A stretch of DNA of 64,000 nucleotides from Kaistella chaponensis (GCF_900156725.1 NZ_FTOI01000009.1:1-64000), one strand, 5' to 3'. Shown: positions 52,027 to 61,959, counted from the stretch's first letter. The notes: a model not told the origin generated them from the letters alone. A program made the numbers and translations.

Positions 52027-52656
52027 TTAGAATTTATACGCTAAACCAACTTGAAAAGTATTGTTTCTTACTGCATCAGAACCACTTGGTCTGTTTTTCG
52101 CAACATCGGTTAAACCTGCAACATATCTTGCAGTTAAGCCAACATTCGGAGTGAAATAATACCCTGCTCCAATACCTAAACCTAAATTAAAGCCGTTGAT
52201 ATTATCTTTATAGTTGTCTGATTCTGCCAAGGTTTCTCCAGTAGTTTCATTTTTTACTTTGTCTTTAGCACTTACTGATAAACCGAATTCCGGACCAGCT
52301 TCTAAATAAAATGCTGGTGTAGCATTATATTGAAACATTACAGGTAGAGCGATGTAATCGAAATGTGTTGAAGATGAAAACTCTTGGTTTACAACTCCAC
52401 TGGTCGTAACTACAGGTGCAGTGTAATTTCCTTTTGCACCATATTGTGTATAAAGTAACTCCGGTTGAATACTAAAATTAGATCCCAATGGAGCATTCAT
52501 AAATACACCTGCGTTGAAACCAATTTTTGATTGTTGATCGCTTAATGAAGCGTCTTTTGATAAAGATGAAACATTCATTCCTCCTTTAATCCCGAATTGT
52601 TGTGCAAATGCTAATGAACTCATTGCTACTGCTGCACCTAAAAATAACTTTTTCAT
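52027..52656 (-). CDS. Outer-membrane beta-barrel protein (PorT/OmpW-like)
   Basis: A signal peptide (1-18, cleavage after FAQ) is followed by FGIKGGMNVSSLSKDAS, typical of porin-family/PorT-like small barrels of Bacteroidota. Alternating hydrophobic strands run to the terminal VGLAYKF with the C-terminal aromatic residue expected for barrel assembly. About eight strands fit the 209 residues. The ligand or role is unknown. Upstream is about 300 bp of AT-rich leader without an ORF. Confidence 0.9.
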   Translation of the reverse strand: MKKLFLGAAVAMSSLAFAQQFGIKGGMNVSSLSKDASLSDQQSKIGFNAGVFMNAPLGSNFSIQPELLYTQYGAKGNYTAPVVTTSGVVNQEFSSSTHFDYIALPVMFQYNATPAFYLEAGPEFGLSVSAKDKVKNETTGETLAESDNYKDNINGFNLGLGIGAGYYFTPNVGLTARYVAGLTDVAKNRPSGSDAVRNNTFQVGLAYKF

Positions 52657-52955
52657 AATCTTTAATTTTTCTAATTAATTTTACATTTTTGATAATGAGA
52701 TGTTTTTCTTTTTTAAAAATGATAAGCCTACCATTTCTAAAATCATTAAATCCTCACTATCTACGCATTTTAAATTTTGTTTGACGTGTGGGGTACTTCC
52801 AAACGCTGTGCCAAAACGATATAAAGTTTGAAAAAATTAAACGATGGTTTAAATAGTTTTTGTATTAAGATGCTGTAAATCAAATGTATTGCCGTAAAAT
52901 AAAAATTCTCATACAATATTTGTACAAGAATTGAGTTCAGCAGTTTTATTACTTT
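52657..52955 (-). promoter_or_regulatory. 299-bp leader between aroB and the barrel gene
   Basis: No ORF is visible. A minus-strand -7 box (TACATTTG, at 52881-52888 as CAAATGTA) would give the barrel mRNA a 5' leader of about 220 bases, but no matching -33 element is well placed. A short imperfect palindrome ACAATATTTGT lies near 52913-52923. Confidence 0.35.
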
Positions 52956-53996
52956 TTAAGGCAAATTTTGATAATAATGCAATGACTTGTTGATGTGTTC
53001 TGCATCAACCGAACAGTTATAAGCAGAATTTCCGATTCCGGTTAACAAGGAAAAATTAATGGTTCCGTGCGAATTTTTCTTGTCGTTCCTCATTAGACTT
53101 AAAATTTCTTCTACTGAGAACTGCTTCGTATCGATATCGGGGAAGAATTGTCGCAGATGAGAAATAATGGTATTCGATGTTTCTTCTGAAATTAATCCGT
53201 GCAACATCGAAATTCTCGTTTCGCAAATCATGCCTAAAGCAACCGCTTCACCATGCATAATTGGCTTTCCTTGCAATAAGAATAAACTTTCTAAAGCATG
53301 ACCAATCGTATGACCAAAGTTTAAGGTCTTACGAATATTTTGTTCGGTAAAATCTTGTTCAACCACCTTTTGTTTAATCTTCATCGAAGTTTCAATGAAA
53401 GGGAAAACACTTTGAGGCGTTAAATTTTTAATCGAAATTAAATCGTTCCAATGCTTTTCATCGATAATTAAACCATGTTTGAGCATTTCGGCAAAACCAC
53501 TTCTAAGTTCTTCAAACGGCAATGTTTCTAAAAATTTTGGAAAGACAAAAATCTGTTCCGGATTCGCGAAAGTTCCAATAATGTTCTTCAAAAACTGATG
53601 ATCGATTCCTGTTTTTCCACCAATTGAAGCATCGCACATTCCCAAAAGCGTCGTAGGAATATTAATAAAAGGAATTCCTCTTTTGTAAGTTGAGGCGATA
53701 AATCCACCCAAGTCCGTAAGAACTCCACCACCTAAATTAATCATCAAAGCTTTCCGATCAGTTTCAAATTCGGTTAAAATTTCCCAAAGTTGAGCCGCAG
53801 TTTCTAATGTTTTCATTTCTTCGCCGGCTTCAATTTCTATAATTTCAAAAGGAATCTCGGTCTCTAAATTTCCTAAAAGTCTTGGAAGACAATATTCATG
53901 CGTGTTTTCATCAACCAAAATTAATAGTTGGGTCGGTTGTAATCGGTGTAGAAATTCGTTGAGTTGGGAGAAATCCTCATCTAAAATTGAAATCAT
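52956..53996 (-). CDS. aroB: 3-dehydroquinate synthase
   Basis: AroB cyclises DAHP to 3-dehydroquinate, step two of the shikimate pathway, with NAD and a metal. The NAD-binding GGGVLTDLGGFIASTYKRG lies near 94-112, IPTTLLGMCDASIGGKTG near 116-133 and the metal site His in FGHTIGHALES near 223-233 with a further His in HGEAVALGM. The 346-residue length is standard. It is divergent from the proline dehydrogenase gene and stands alone. Confidence 0.95.
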   Translation of the reverse strand: MISILDEDFSQLNEFLHRLQPTQLLILVDENTHEYCLPRLLGNLETEIPFEIIEIEAGEEMKTLETAAQLWEILTEFETDRKALMINLGGGVLTDLGGFIASTYKRGIPFINIPTTLLGMCDASIGGKTGIDHQFLKNIIGTFANPEQIFVFPKFLETLPFEELRSGFAEMLKHGLIIDEKHWNDLISIKNLTPQSVFPFIETSMKIKQKVVEQDFTEQNIRKTLNFGHTIGHALESLFLLQGKPIMHGEAVALGMICETRISMLHGLISEETSNTIISHLRQFFPDIDTKQFSVEEILSLMRNDKKNSHGTINFSLLTGIGNSAYNCSVDAEHINKSLHYYQNLP

Positions 53997-54085
53997 TGAA
54001 CTAAAATTTTTCGCAAAATTAAACTATAAATTCGTTTTATCAATTCATAGAGTTATATTAAATTTGTTGCACTTTAAAAATAATC

Positions 54086-55255
54086 ATGAGTATTTTCAAT
54101 AACACCCAAGTTGCCTTCGCAGACAAAACTGATTCTCAACTCAAAAAAGCATTTTGGATGTTCAAGGCAATTGAGCAGCCGTTTATTACCAACATTGGAA
54201 TTTCTGCGCTCAATTTTACCATAAAAAATAATTTCCCACTTGTAACCGATATTGTTAAAAGTACTTTATTCGAGCAGTTTTGCGGTGGCGAAACGCATGA
54301 AGAAAGCATGAAAGTGGTAAAGCAAATGTTTAAACATCACGTCGGAAGTATTTTCGATTATGCGATTGAAGGAAAAGCAGAAGAAAAGGTTTTTGATGAT
54401 ACCTGTACCGAAATCAAACAGAACATCAAATTTGCAGAAGGAAATCCGGCAATTCCGTTTGTTGTTTTTAAACCAACGGGTTTTGGACGCATTGAAATTT
54501 ATGAAGAAGTAGGGAAAAATGTTGAATTAACAACTTCCCAAAAACAAGAATGGGCGAGAGTTGTAAAAAGATTTGAAGAAGTTTGTCAAATGGCGTTTGA
54601 AAGAAATGTAGTGATCATGATTGACGCCGAAGAAACGTGGATGCAAGATTCTACCGATGATTTGGTGAATGAGATGATGTCGAAATTCAACAAAGAAAAA
54701 GCCATCGTTTGGAATACTGTTCAAATGTACAGAACCGGAAGATTAGAATATCTTGCAAAAGATTTGGAGCGCGCCAAAGAAAAAAACTATTTTCTCGGCT
54801 ACAAATTTGTTCGTGGTGCGTATATGGAAAAAGAAAGAAAACGCGCCGCAGAATTGAATTATCCGGATCCGATTCAGCCCACAAAGCAAGCTTCAGATGA
54901 CAATTACAATGCAGCCATTGATTTTGTATTAAAGAATTTAGATAAGGTTTCTGCATTTTTTGGAACACACAACGAGAAATCTACAGAACTCGTGATGGAT
55001 AAAATGAAAGCCATGGAATTGCCACATGATCATCCTCAAATTCATTTTGGACAATTGTACGGAATGAGCGACAATATTACCTATTATTTAGGCGCAGAAA
55101 AATACAATGTCTGCAAATATCTTCCTTATGGACCAGTAAAAGATGTGGTTCCTTATCTGACAAGAAGAGCACAGGAAAACACCTCTGTTGCAGGACAAAC
55201 TGGACGAGAATTAGGTTTGATTGAAAAAGAATTGCAAAGAAGAAAAAATTCGTAA
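54086..55255 (+). CDS. Proline dehydrogenase
   Basis: A monofunctional flavin-dependent proline dehydrogenase (PRODH, Pro_dh family), which oxidises proline to pyrroline-5-carboxylate. KFVRGAYMEKERKRA near 246-260, THNEKST near 289-295 and the end YGPVKDVVPYLTRRAQEN near 346-363 (GDxxPYLxRRxxEN-like signature) are diagnostic. At 389 residues it has no fused P5C dehydrogenase domain. A -7 box TAAATTTG lies at 54059-54066. The P5C dehydrogenase gene is not adjacent. Confidence 0.94.
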   Translation: MSIFNNTQVAFADKTDSQLKKAFWMFKAIEQPFITNIGISALNFTIKNNFPLVTDIVKSTLFEQFCGGETHEESMKVVKQMFKHHVGSIFDYAIEGKAEEKVFDDTCTEIKQNIKFAEGNPAIPFVVFKPTGFGRIEIYEEVGKNVELTTSQKQEWARVVKRFEEVCQMAFERNVVIMIDAEETWMQDSTDDLVNEMMSKFNKEKAIVWNTVQMYRTGRLEYLAKDLERAKEKNYFLGYKFVRGAYMEKERKRAAELNYPDPIQPTKQASDDNYNAAIDFVLKNLDKVSAFFGTHNEKSTELVMDKMKAMELPHDHPQIHFGQLYGMSDNITYYLGAEKYNVCKYLPYGPVKDVVPYLTRRAQENTSVAGQTGRELGLIEKELQRRKNS

Positions 55256-55289
55256 ATTCGTTTAGTTTTATTTCTAAAAAGCACAAAAA

Positions 55290-55550
55290 ATGACAGATTC
55301 AATTATTATAAAACCCCGAAACAGAAAAGAATTATCAACTCTGAAAAAAATTCTTGAAGCCTTGGATGCGTCTTTTGTTCTAAAAAAAGAAGTAAAAGAA
55401 AGCGTAAGTCCAAGCAACGATCCTTACTATGATATTCCTGAAAATGTTGCAGAATTGGAAAAGAGGATTAAAAAATTGAAGAAAAATACCAACGAAAATA
55501 AAGTGATACTGAAAACCAAAGAAGATATTAAAAATCTTTTGGGTTTATGA
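55290..55550 (+). CDS. Antitoxin of a Txe/YoeB-type module
   Basis: An 86-residue, highly charged protein with an N-terminal strand (DSIIIKPRNRKELSTLKKIL) and helical Lys/Glu-rich remainder, as in DUF2683-like antitoxins of Bacteroidota. Its stop TGA overlaps the toxin ATG (ATGA), the usual antitoxin-toxin coupling. The antitoxin would bind and neutralise the toxin and repress the operon. Here the toxin gene carries a stop codon, so the antitoxin may be a survivor without an active partner. Confidence 0.78.
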   Translation: MTDSIIIKPRNRKELSTLKKILEALDASFVLKKEVKESVSPSNDPYYDIPENVAELEKRIKKLKKNTNENKVILKTKEDIKNLLGL

Positions 55551-55825
55551 GCTATATTTTAGTTTTTAGAAAACGCGCAAATGAAGATATAGAATTTTTC
55601 AAAAAATAAGGCAATAAAATTCTGCTGAAGAAAATCGAAATATTACTGCAAGAATTGCAAGACAATCCCTATTTCGGAACCGGAAAACCTGAACGCTTGA
55701 AATACATAGAAGGTAATGTTTGGTCCAGAAGAATCGACGGTAAGAACAGATTGATTTACAATGTTGAAGAAAATATTATTACCATAGAAATTATCTCTGC
55801 AAAAGGACATTATGACGATAAATAA
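55547..55825 (+). pseudogene. YoeB/Txe-type toxin with a premature stop
   Basis: ATG 55547 opens a frame that stops at codon 21 (TAA 55607-55609) but continues in the same frame for 71 codons to TAA 55823-55825. The joined protein of 92 codons is a recognisable YoeB/Txe mRNA endoribonuclease: IEILLQELQDNPYFGTGKPE, WSRRIDGKNRLIY and the end AKGHYDD with the catalytic His-Tyr pair. In RRIDGKNRLIY the usual His before RL is Asn. One base change, for example from TCA or CAA to TAA, explains the stop, so the toxin is inactivated. Confidence 0.85.
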
Positions 55826-55856
55826 TTTGAAAATCTTCATAATGAAAATTAAATTT

Positions 55857-55887
55857 TCAAATTATCTCATTCTCAAATTATCTCATT
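55857..55887 (+). repeat. Two-copy 16-bp tandem repeat at the priA start
   Basis: TCAAATTATCTCATTC is directly followed by TCAAATTATCTCATTG; the second copy runs into the TTG start codon of priA. It may modulate initiation of this gene or be a simple duplication. Confidence 0.7.
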
Positions 55888-58333
55888 GAAATTCGCCCAA
55901 ATTATTCTTCCGCTCAATTTAAAAGGAACTTTTACCTACAAAGTTCCCGCTGAACTTGCCGAAAAAATAGAAATTGGAATGCGGGTTTTAATTCCTTTTG
56001 GTGGCAAGAAAATTTATACCGGAATTGTATTTGATTTGCACGATCTGGCTCCCGAAAATTTTGACCCAAAAGAAATCATCAATCTTTTAGATGATTCCCC
56101 GATTTTGCCAAAAGAGCAAATCTCTTTCTGGACTTGGCTTTCCGAGTATTATCTCTGCAATATAGGCGAAATCTACCGATTTGCTTTTCCATCTTCTTTA
56201 AAACTGGAAAGTGAAACCTATTTAAAATTAAAATCTGGAGCGACCATCGATTTTCAGAATTTAGATGTCAATGAAATGTATTTGATACAAGCTTTAGAAG
56301 TTCGGCAACTTATTAATTTGACCGAAATTGAAGCGTTTATTCCCAAAAAGGAAATTGTAAAAACCATCAAATCTCTCATCGATTTACAGTACATCGAAAT
56401 TGATGAAAAAATTGCCGAAAAATACAAAGCCAAAGAAATTGCTTTTCTCAAAATTAATGAGGAAGAAGTTTCAAATAAAAGTCTGGCGCAAATTCTTTTA
56501 TTGTTAAAAAAAGCTCCCAAACAACAAGAACTTTTTCTTTTACTTCTAGAGAAACATACCGAAGATCCTGGAAAATCCATCAAAAAATCAGATGTTTTCG
56601 AAGATGGAAATTTTGCACATTCCCAGTTGAAATCTTTAGTAGAGAAAAATTTGGTAATGGAATATTATCTTCAAAAAGATCGCCTGCAAAAGTATGAAGG
56701 CGAAATTGAAGATTTAGATTCTTTGACAGATGCGCAACTGGAAGCCAAAACAGCAATTGATAAAGCGTTCGTTGAAGGCAAAAATGTTTTGCTTCACGGA
56801 GTTACTTCTTCCGGGAAAACACATCTTTATTTGGAGCAAATTGAAGAAACCATTGAAGCGGGAAAAAATATTTTGTTTTTGCTGCCCGAAATTGCCATTA
56901 CAAAACAAATTGTGCAGCGTTTAGAAAAAAAATACGGCAAACAATTGGGTTTTTATCATCAAAAACTAACGGATTTTGAAAGGGTAGAAGTTTGGCGAAG
57001 CGTAAAGAATAATGATTTGAAAATTTTGATAGGAACACGAAATGCACTGTTTCTTCCTTACCAAAATTTAGGTTTAATAATCGTCGATGAAGAGCACGAT
57101 TCCGCTTATAAACCGAGAGAAGTTTCGCCATTTTTTAATGCGAAAGATGCGACGCAGGTTTTAGCAAAAATGTATGATGCGAAAGTGATTTTAGGTTCCG
57201 CAACACCTTCTGTAGAATCATATTATTTAGCAAAAAAAGAAAAACTGGCTTATGTTTTTTTAGGAGAAAGGTTTGGAAACGTGAAATTGCCCGAGTTCGA
57301 ATTGATCAACTTTAAAGAAGAACAGGACTCAAAAAAAATTATCGGAAATTTCTCTTTAAAATTAATTGAAGAAATAAAAAAAGAACTCGACCGGAAAAAA
57401 CAGACCATGATTCTGCACAACCGTCGTGGTTACGCCAACGTGATTGAATGCGAAAGTTGTGGTTATGTGAATTACTGCTCTAATTGTGATGTGGTGATGA
57501 CGTATCATAAATTTTCGAATGAGATGAAATGCCATTATTGTGGACAAAAAGCATCGAAACCCAAAGTTTGTCCCAAATGCAATTCCGAAAACTTAAATGA
57601 AAGAGGAGTTGGTGTGGAGCAAATTCATGAAGAAATGATGAAGATTTTCCCTGAAGCAGAAGTCGATCGCATGGATGTAGATTCGATGCGTAAAAAATTC
57701 GCCTACGAAAAACTGTACGAAAAACTAGAAGAAGGCGAAACCGATATTTTGGTCGGAACACAGATGATTTCTAAAGGTCTCGATTTCGAAAATATAGAAT
57801 TGGTCGCAATTCCACGCGCAGATTCGATGCTGTATGTTCAGGATTTTCGCGCAGAAGAGCGGGCTTTTCAATTGATTACGCAAGTTTCTGGAAGAGCCGG
57901 AAGAATTACAGGTGAAGGAAAAATTCTCATTCAAACTTATAATCCGCAACATTCTGTTTTTCAGTTGATCAAAGAAAATGATCCTGCAAAAATCTATGAG
58001 CATTTTTTGGAAGAGCGGAAGAAGTTTCTCTATCCACCTTTCGTGAAATTAATCATGATCGAATTGAAACATCGAAAAGAAGATAAAGTCAATCGCGCTT
58101 CTCAGTTTTTAGGTTCTATTTTTCATAAATATTTGCCTTCTGAATGTATTCTTGGGCCAGAAAAATCACCCATCGGAAAATTAAATTTAATGTATCAATA
58201 TCAAATTTTATTAAAGCTTCCGCGGGGAAAAAATTACAACGAATACAAGAACTTAGTTTTGAAAAGTTTTGAAGAATTTGATGAAATCACTGCTTATCAA
58301 AGCATTAAAAAGATGATTTTTGTCGATTTTTAA
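55886..58333 (+). CDS. priA: Primosomal replication-restart helicase PriA
   Basis: PriA reloads the replisome at stalled forks. The start is TTG at 55886: the N-terminal block KFAQIILPLNLKGTFTYKVP is conserved in PriA, and the first in-frame ATG would cut it off. The DNA-binding 3'BD is at 1-105; the helicase Walker A is GVTSSGKTH near 305-313 and the DEEH box VDEEHDSAYKPREV near 398-411. The Zn-binding cysteines are in CESCGYVNYCSNC and CHYCGQ...CPKCN near 520-568. It has 815 residues. Confidence 0.95.
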   Translation: MKFAQIILPLNLKGTFTYKVPAELAEKIEIGMRVLIPFGGKKIYTGIVFDLHDLAPENFDPKEIINLLDDSPILPKEQISFWTWLSEYYLCNIGEIYRFAFPSSLKLESETYLKLKSGATIDFQNLDVNEMYLIQALEVRQLINLTEIEAFIPKKEIVKTIKSLIDLQYIEIDEKIAEKYKAKEIAFLKINEEEVSNKSLAQILLLLKKAPKQQELFLLLLEKHTEDPGKSIKKSDVFEDGNFAHSQLKSLVEKNLVMEYYLQKDRLQKYEGEIEDLDSLTDAQLEAKTAIDKAFVEGKNVLLHGVTSSGKTHLYLEQIEETIEAGKNILFLLPEIAITKQIVQRLEKKYGKQLGFYHQKLTDFERVEVWRSVKNNDLKILIGTRNALFLPYQNLGLIIVDEEHDSAYKPREVSPFFNAKDATQVLAKMYDAKVILGSATPSVESYYLAKKEKLAYVFLGERFGNVKLPEFELINFKEEQDSKKIIGNFSLKLIEEIKKELDRKKQTMILHNRRGYANVIECESCGYVNYCSNCDVVMTYHKFSNEMKCHYCGQKASKPKVCPKCNSENLNERGVGVEQIHEEMMKIFPEAEVDRMDVDSMRKKFAYEKLYEKLEEGETDILVGTQMISKGLDFENIELVAIPRADSMLYVQDFRAEERAFQLITQVSGRAGRITGEGKILIQTYNPQHSVFQLIKENDPAKIYEHFLEERKKFLYPPFVKLIMIELKHRKEDKVNRASQFLGSIFHKYLPSECILGPEKSPIGKLNLMYQYQILLKLPRGKNYNEYKNLVLKSFEEFDEITAYQSIKKMIFVDF

Positions 58334-58364
58334 CAATTTTTAACATTATTTGGCTCCTTTTATA

Positions 58365-58405
58365 AGGGTGAAAACACGGTAGGTCGATAATAATTTATAT
58401 TTTTG
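58365..58405 (+). promoter_or_regulatory. dacB-like gene promoter with upstream AAAACACGGT motif
   Basis: TATTTTTG at 58398-58405 is a perfect -7 box without a TTG at -33. In that position lies AGGGTGAAAACACGGTA (58365-58381), partly shared with 10227-10264. This suggests an activator site replacing the -33 contact. Confidence 0.4.
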
Positions 58406-58481
58406 AGCGTTGGAAAGATGTTGGTTTCTTCATATAAGGTTAACATCAATCAGCAACCATCATCAAATAAATGATTATTAA

Positions 58482-59948
58482 ATGATTAGACTTAAAAATA
58501 TATTTGTTTCTTCAGCACTTGCTGTATCCGCTTTTGCATTCTCACAGGGAACATTTACAACTTCTACTTATCCTCAATCTTACGATAATCAATCCTCCAG
58601 TTCGCCGAAAGACTTCAGTTCAACCACTACCGAAAAATTAATGACCGCCAAAGAATTGGTTGACATTAATATCAATTCGATGATGAGTGACCCTGTTCTT
58701 CGAAATGCAAGTTGGGGTTTTGTGATTTATGATCCAAAGACTAAAAAAGTAGTAAGTTCTTATAATGAAAATACGCCCTTAGTTCCAGCATCCACTACGA
58801 AATTATTAACGACCGAAACTGCGATAAGTTTGCTGGGAGAAAAATTCCGTTGGATCACCCAACTCGAATATTCTGGAACGGTTAATTTAGACGGGACTCT
58901 TCAGGGGAATTTGTATGTAGTTGGAAGTGGTGATCCCTCATTAGGAACCAACAAAGCTGGAGCTGCATCTTATAAAGATATTGTTTCTGACTTTGTTTTG
59001 GCAATGGCCGAAAAAGGGATTAAAAAAGTGAGCGGTGATATCATAATTCAAACCGGAGTTTTTAAAGTTAATAAATCGCAGACACTTCCCGAAAATATTG
59101 TGTGGTTAGAAAATGGGAATTATTATTTGCCGGTTGGTTCTACATTACAAATCAGTCCATCTAACGAAAAGCTTATTGCAAAACAATCTAATCCGTTTGC
59201 GGAAAGTAAGAATTTCTATTACATTTCACCTTATATCAAACAGATGGTTTATGCCGACAAGTTTGAAGGAATGGGTTTAACGACAAAAGTTCCTGATGCT
59301 CCGGCTTATCTGGCAAATGTTTTGCGTGCGACTCTCATCAAAAGTGGAATTCCTGTCGTAGGAAAAGTCGTTCCTAAATTGACAGATCTAAATCCGGAAA
59401 AAAGAGAATTGATTACATCTTATCAATCGCCCTCTTTAACCGATATTCTTATCTATACCAATCAACACAGTGATAATGGTTTGGCAGAAGCATTTTTGCG
59501 AACGGTTGGATTTCAAAAAAACGGTGATCAGACTTTGGAGTCGGGTAGAGCTGCTGTAATTTCCCATTTGAATTCGATTGGTTTTGATACAAGCGGATTG
59601 AATTACATGGACGGAAGTGGATTATCCCGAAGTAATTTGGTAACTCCAATTGCACAGGTTAAATTTCTGACAGGTTTAATGAATGAGAAATTTTATAAAT
59701 CCTATTTCGATTCACTGCCAATCGGTGGACAAACAGGAACATTAAAAAAGATGTTTAATGGAGAAGGTTACGGACAGATTTTTGCAAAAACAGGAACTCT
59801 GAATAAAGTAAAAACGTTAGCGGGTTATATGAAAACCAATAGTGGGAAAACATTAGTTTTTTCTCTTCTCATCAATAATTATGCAGGTTCTGTTGATCAG
59901 GTGAAAAACAAAATGGAGCAGCTTTTGCAGCCAGCGTTGAGTTTATAA
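58482..59948 (+). CDS. dacB: D-alanyl-D-alanine carboxypeptidase/endopeptidase (PBP4 type)
   Basis: A periplasmic class C penicillin-binding protein that trims peptidoglycan peptides. The signal peptide is 1-21 (FAFSQ). The catalytic motifs are complete: SxxK with Ser104 and Lys107 in VPASTTKLL, SxN as HSDNGLAE near 328, and KTG in FAKTGTLNKV near 436. The insert between SxxK and SxN is typical of PBP4. A Ser/Thr/Gln-rich stretch (22-50) follows the signal. It is a single-gene unit with its own promoter and terminator. Confidence 0.93.
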   Translation: MIRLKNIFVSSALAVSAFAFSQGTFTTSTYPQSYDNQSSSSPKDFSSTTTEKLMTAKELVDININSMMSDPVLRNASWGFVIYDPKTKKVVSSYNENTPLVPASTTKLLTTETAISLLGEKFRWITQLEYSGTVNLDGTLQGNLYVVGSGDPSLGTNKAGAASYKDIVSDFVLAMAEKGIKKVSGDIIIQTGVFKVNKSQTLPENIVWLENGNYYLPVGSTLQISPSNEKLIAKQSNPFAESKNFYYISPYIKQMVYADKFEGMGLTTKVPDAPAYLANVLRATLIKSGIPVVGKVVPKLTDLNPEKRELITSYQSPSLTDILIYTNQHSDNGLAEAFLRTVGFQKNGDQTLESGRAAVISHLNSIGFDTSGLNYMDGSGLSRSNLVTPIAQVKFLTGLMNEKFYKSYFDSLPIGGQTGTLKKMFNGEGYGQIFAKTGTLNKVKTLAGYMKTNSGKTLVFSLLINNYAGSVDQVKNKMEQLLQPALSL

Positions 59949-59969
59949 TAAGCATTCTCGAAATTTTTT

Positions 59970-60001
59970 AACCTTTCAATAATAATTGGAAGGTTTTTTT
60001 T
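59970..60001 (+). terminator. Terminator after the dacB-like gene
   Basis: AACCTT-T-CAAT pairs with ATTG-G-AAGGTT around a 4-base loop, followed by eight T. Confidence 0.85.
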
Positions 60002-60027
60002 ATCTTTATCGCAAAATAAATTTTTAA

Positions 60028-61959
60028 ATGAAAAAATTATACGTCCTAATTCTTGCGCTCCTTTTTGTTCAAGTGTATTCTCAAAAAAATGAGGAAGCTG
60101 AGCGAAAGAGTATGATCAAAAATGAGCTTAACAGTTATGCAAAAATGATCGGGTACAATGAGAATCCGAATACATTAAACTACGATTTAAAATACCAGCG
60201 TTTGGAATTAAGTCTAGATCCGGCGGTTCAATTCGTAAGTGGTACGGTGACCAGTCATTTTCAGGCAAAACAGAATATGTCGAGTATCTATTTTGATCTT
60301 TCAAATGTATTGACGGTTTCTGAAGTAAAATATCACGGTGCAAATCTTACTTTTACCCAATTGTCTACCAAGGAAGTTAAAATAGATTTCCCTACGAATA
60401 TTCCGGCTGCAACCCTTGATTCACTTTCGATTAAATATTCTGGTGCTCCAGATAGGACAGGAAGTGCAGGTGACGCTTTTACCATTTCTACACAAGGTGG
60501 TACTCCGGTTTTATTTACGCTGTCTGAACCATACGGTGCACAGGAATGGTTTCCTACAAAGCAGAGTTTGAATGACAAAATTGAAAAAGTCGATATGAAA
60601 ATTACGACGCCTTCACAATATAATGTTGCTTCAAACGGAAAGTTGTTTTCAGAAGTAATAACTGGGAGCAATAAACGGACTTTCTGGCAAACCAATTATC
60701 CGATTCCTGCTTATTTAATTGCGTTAGGTATTACAAATTATACCAAATTGAATGATACCATGGGAATTCCACCGTTTCCGTTTGTCAATTATTTATATCC
60801 CGCGACAATTTCTAACACCACAACAATGTCGAATATTGCCTATACTAAAAATATTATGGAAATGTTCGAAACCTATTTAGGACCTTATCCTTATAGAAAC
60901 GAAAAATATGGTCACATGGAATTCGGTTGGGGCGGTGGAATGGAACACGCAACGATGTCCTCAATGGGATCATGGAGCAGATCTATTATTGCGCATGAAT
61001 TAGCCCACCAATGGTTTGGCGACAAATTAACTTGTGGAGCATGGAACGATATCTGGTTGAATGAGGGTTTTGCAACCTACGGAGCTACGCTCGCCAATGA
61101 AAAATTACTCATGACCAATACGCAGTTTATGACGTACTTGGCAAACGAAATTACCAATATTACAAGCTCTCCAAGTGGAAGTGTGTATGTTGCAGACAGT
61201 AATTTAAGCAATACTAATGTGATTTTTAGCGGCAGACTCTCTTATTCAAAAGGGGGTTATGTAGTGAAAATGTTGAAATGGATCTTGGGCGATGACGCGT
61301 TTTATTCCGCAATTCGGGATTATCATTCGCGCCCTAATCTTGCTTATAACTATGTGAAAACTGCAGACCTCAAAAATTCACTTTTGCAATCAACCGGAAA
61401 AGATTTTACAGAATTTTTTAATGATTGGATTTACGGACAAGGCTACCCAACTTATCAAATCAAATGGAACCAAACTGCAGATCAAATATTAAGATTTAAA
61501 GTAAGTCAAACGCAGAGTCATTCTTCTGTGAGCTTTTTTGAAATGCCTTTACCAATCAAAGTGAATGGTACAGGAGGACAAGTGGCTTATCTTGTTTTAG
61601 ATAACACCACCAATAATCAGAATTTTGCTAAAACGGTTGGTTTCCCAGTTGCTTCAGTTCAGTTTAATTATGAATATCAAATTGTTCAGAAAAATTCTAC
61701 GGTGACAAAAGATACGTCGATTCTTGCTGTTGGAAACTCCGAAAAAGAAGCAATTAAAATTTATCCTAATCCTGTAAAAAATCAAATTACAGTAACCGGA
61801 ATTTCCAAAGCACAGCCTTTTGAAATCTATAATGTTGAAGGTAAATTGATTAAAACTGGAAAATATTCTTCCGATCAAATCATAGAGGTGAATACCCTTC
61901 CGAAAGGAATTTATTTCTTAAAAATAGATGATCAAAATCTTAAGTTTATCAAAGAATAA
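60028..61959 (+). CDS. T9SS-sorted M1 family metallopeptidase
   Basis: A secreted aminopeptidase-like zinc enzyme. The signal peptide is 1-19; the M1 N-terminal beta domain is at about 50-235; the zinc site HELAHQWFGDK has His323, Glu324 and His327 with Glu346 in WLNEGFATY 18 residues on. The exopeptidase motif GAMEN appears as GGMEH near 303-307. Residues 570-643 form a type A T9SS sorting domain (YPNPVKNQITV, FEIYNVEGKL, LPKGIYFLKI), so the enzyme is exported and anchored or released by type IX secretion. It stands alone with a terminator. Confidence 0.93.
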   Translation: MKKLYVLILALLFVQVYSQKNEEAERKSMIKNELNSYAKMIGYNENPNTLNYDLKYQRLELSLDPAVQFVSGTVTSHFQAKQNMSSIYFDLSNVLTVSEVKYHGANLTFTQLSTKEVKIDFPTNIPAATLDSLSIKYSGAPDRTGSAGDAFTISTQGGTPVLFTLSEPYGAQEWFPTKQSLNDKIEKVDMKITTPSQYNVASNGKLFSEVITGSNKRTFWQTNYPIPAYLIALGITNYTKLNDTMGIPPFPFVNYLYPATISNTTTMSNIAYTKNIMEMFETYLGPYPYRNEKYGHMEFGWGGGMEHATMSSMGSWSRSIIAHELAHQWFGDKLTCGAWNDIWLNEGFATYGATLANEKLLMTNTQFMTYLANEITNITSSPSGSVYVADSNLSNTNVIFSGRLSYSKGGYVVKMLKWILGDDAFYSAIRDYHSRPNLAYNYVKTADLKNSLLQSTGKDFTEFFNDWIYGQGYPTYQIKWNQTADQILRFKVSQTQSHSSVSFFEMPLPIKVNGTGGQVAYLVLDNTTNNQNFAKTVGFPVASVQFNYEYQIVQKNSTVTKDTSILAVGNSEKEAIKIYPNPVKNQITVTGISKAQPFEIYNVEGKLIKTGKYSSDQIIEVNTLPKGIYFLKIDDQNLKFIKE

